Of a stretch of DNA of 8,367 bases, positions 7,580 to 8,367 are shown one piece after another. The stretch lies in the NCBI GenBank assembly GCA_031283515.1, contig JAITBS010000085.1:1-8367 (forward strand), written 5' to 3'. The DNA comes from Planctomycetaceae bacterium (GTDB taxonomy: Bacteria; Planctomycetota; Planctomycetia; Pirellulales; Thermoguttaceae). Within the stretch, counting starts at the first letter, position 1; each line of letters begins with the position of its first letter. The position numbers were made by a program, and so were the translations under genes. The notes beneath the pieces are model-generated. The model did not search any database and had not been told where the DNA came from. It worked only from the letters and a program-made list of their open reading frames with translations.

Positions 7580-7966
7580 TTAAGGTATAATCACTTCATT
7601 TTGCCCTGATTGCGTAACCTGAATAACACCGCCCCAATTACACATTAATATTGAAGTGTTGTTTAAGGCAGGGATGTTGCCGATCAACACGGTTGGCGAA
7701 CCGGGTGTCCACGGCGCAACAGTAACCGGAATACACGGCATCGGCGTCAGAACTCCCAACGCCGCCGCTGTAGCAGCCGCAACTGCAGGATTGGCAAGTG
7801 ACGAGCAAACGCCGAATGTTGCAAGATTGACAATCGGTTTGTTGTCAAGAATGGTCGCTGCCGGCGTCGGACTCAATGTCCGCTTGTCCGGCAACACCAC
7901 CAACGGACAAGGCGCAACACCAAACGAACATTGACATAACGCCCCCATAACTACTAATTGTGACAT
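7580..7966 (-). CDS. DUF4280-type PAAR-like spike-tip protein
   Basis: This 128-residue protein is rich in Ala, Pro, Val and Cys. The layout matches the DUF4280 PAAR-like family. It starts VVMGALCQCSFG (5-16), followed by ATILDNKPIVNLATFGVCSSLANP (37-60). Next come an Ala-rich stretch, LTPMPCIP (73-80), W86, a VLIGNIPAL strand (93-101) and a C-terminal C109 with GGVIQ. Family knowledge: PAAR and PAAR-like proteins cap the VgrG spike and may link effectors to it. It carries no extra toxin domain, so it is a bare tip. Six cysteines (11, 13, 20, 54, 78, 109) and no histidine are seen, whereas classical PAAR proteins bind zinc largely with histidines. GGAG lies 8 bases before the ATG. Its neighbours support a T6SS role. 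It looks somewhat more GC-rich than the other genes, perhaps because of its Ala/Pro content. Confidence 0.85.
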   Translation of the reverse strand: MSQLVVMGALCQCSFGVAPCPLVVLPDKRTLSPTPAATILDNKPIVNLATFGVCSSLANPAVAAATAAALGVLTPMPCIPVTVAPWTPGSPTVLIGNIPALNNTSILMCNWGGVIQVTQSGQNEVIIP

Positions 7967-7974
7967 AATAATTT

Positions 7975-7978
7975 CTCC
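7975..7978 (-). promoter_or_regulatory. Ribosome binding site of the PAAR-like gene
   Basis: GGAG on the minus strand, 8 bases before ATG 7966-7964. It supports the chosen start, which also puts the conserved GALCQCSFG motif close to the N-terminus as usual in this family. Confidence 0.65.
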
Positions 7979-8012
7979 GGTGACTAATCAAAAAAATCGT
8001 TCTATTTTGTAG

Positions 8013-8041
8013 ATCATACGGGTATTCAGCCGATTTCTGAA
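8013..8041 (-). promoter_or_regulatory. Possible promoter for the PAAR-like gene
   Basis: On the minus strand TTCAGA (8041-8036), a 17-base spacer and TATGAT (8018-8013) would give a leader of about 40 bases before ATG 7966. The -10 matches 5 of 6 and the -35 only 4 of 6. A short dyad, ATAC-GG-GTAT (8016-8025), overlaps the -10. In AT-rich non-coding DNA such matches also arise by chance. Confidence 0.3.
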
Positions 8042-8111
8042 AATATTGTAACTGACAATTTTGTTTTTTGAGGTAACGATACTGCTTGCGGTTAAAAGCC
8101 TTTTTTGCGAC

Positions 8112-8127
8112 GGAAACCTGTGTTTCC
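8112..8127. repeat. Small perfect inverted repeat (6-bp stem, 4-base loop)
   Basis: GGAAAC-CTGT-GTTTCC can fold as a hairpin on either strand. It is not followed by a clean T-run in either direction (plus strand: TGCCGTTTTGG; minus strand: GTCGCAAAAAAGG), so it is a poor intrinsic terminator. It could be an operator, a weak terminator or chance. Confidence 0.3.
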
Positions 8128-8294
8128 TGCCGTTTTGGATTCTAATAGCCAACCGTCCACTGCAATTATTCTCGTAAATAACAACTTTTAATTGTGAAAA
8201 GTATATTACTTAAATATCTCCCATTGCCATTCCTCAATTTGTCGATAAAATTATAATTCAGTCTTAAATCGGATCAACCTGAAAACATAAACTT

Positions 8295-8367
8295 TTAACC
8301 AAAATCAAAAAAATGTCCAATCACTCCATTTCCTCGACTTACGAATCGGTCATGCAATCCATTCGCG
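8295..8367. other. Window edge with an open frame on both strands (possible partial gene)
   Basis: On the plus strand ATG 8313 opens a frame of 18 codons to the edge (MSNHSISSTYESVMQSIR). There is no Shine-Dalgarno before it, but a TATAAT lies about 56 bases upstream of the ATG. On the minus strand a frame enters from the edge and ends with TAA at 8297-8295 after 23 residues. Its codons (CGA, GGA, TTT, GAT) look more like those of the T6SS genes. Only one is likely real and the piece is too short to name a family. Confidence 0.25.

Larger units (their letters stand above)
7967..8312. other. Non-coding stretch upstream of the T6SS block
   Basis: I see no convincing gene here. It is AT-rich, with poly-A and poly-T runs. 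It holds the ribosome binding site and possible promoter of the PAAR-like gene, a GGAAAC/GTTTCC hairpin at 8112-8127, a dyad AAGTA-TAT-TACTT at 8199-8211, and an isolated TATAAT at 8252-8257 on the plus strand. This is the likely control region for the operon's start and perhaps for a divergent gene. Nothing resembling a tRNA or a CRISPR repeat was seen. Confidence 0.6.

Noticed and set aside
7656..7934. Plus-strand open frame of 92 residues opposite the PAAR-like gene
   Set aside because: It mirrors the Ala/Pro/Gly-rich PAAR-like gene, which has the recognisable family motifs and a ribosome binding site.
8091..8135. Intrinsic terminator around the GGAAAC/GTTTCC hairpin
   Set aside because: The stem is only 6 bp with few G/C pairs, and no T-run follows directly on either strand.
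8193..8220. Plus-strand promoter from TTGTGA and TATCTC
   Set aside because: The -10 matches only 3 of 6 and there is no clear gene start in range.

Overview
The window holds one block of a type VI secretion system (T6SS) gene cluster, all read from the minus strand. It comes from a Gram-negative-type bacterium with roughly 40% GC, judged by eye from a few lines. In transcription order, right to left, the genes are: a DUF4280-type PAAR-like spike-tip protein (7966-7580), tssK (7480-6134), tssL/DotU (6137-5325), tssM/IcmF (5290-1025) and the first 342 codons of tssA (from 1028, running off the left edge). The lineage cannot be fixed from this window. The proteins are divergent from the well-studied proteobacterial ones, and a planctomycete or similar phylum is only a guess.

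Layout: 1-1028 is partial tssA. 1025-5290 is a long tssM of 1421 aa. 5291-5324 is a short spacer with a strong purine-rich ribosome binding site. 5325-6137 is tssL, and 6134-7480 is tssK. 7481-7579 is a spacer with a good sigma-70-like promoter facing tssK. 7580-7966 is the PAAR-like gene. 7967 to about 8312 is non-coding, with small dyads and weak promoter-like sites. The last 70 bases are open on both strands, so a neighbouring gene may start or end there. tssK/tssL and tssM/tssA overlap by ATGA, and tssL/tssM are 34 bases apart, so the four are very likely one operon.

How they work together: TssL and TssM are the inner-membrane part of the T6SS membrane complex. TssK links the phage-like baseplate to that complex. 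TssA primes and caps tail-tube and sheath assembly. The DUF4280 protein probably sharpens the VgrG spike or carries an effector. Sheath, tube, ClpV, TssE/F/G, VgrG and the lipoprotein TssJ are not in the window and would have to lie elsewhere.

The main oddities are in TssM. All three nucleotide-binding signatures of its cytoplasmic domain are missing. It seems to have one N-terminal membrane helix rather than a hairpin, and it ends in a roughly 110-residue proline/serine/threonine-rich tail. The spike-tip protein has six cysteines and no histidine. No clearly new system is seen; this is a recognisable but divergent T6SS.
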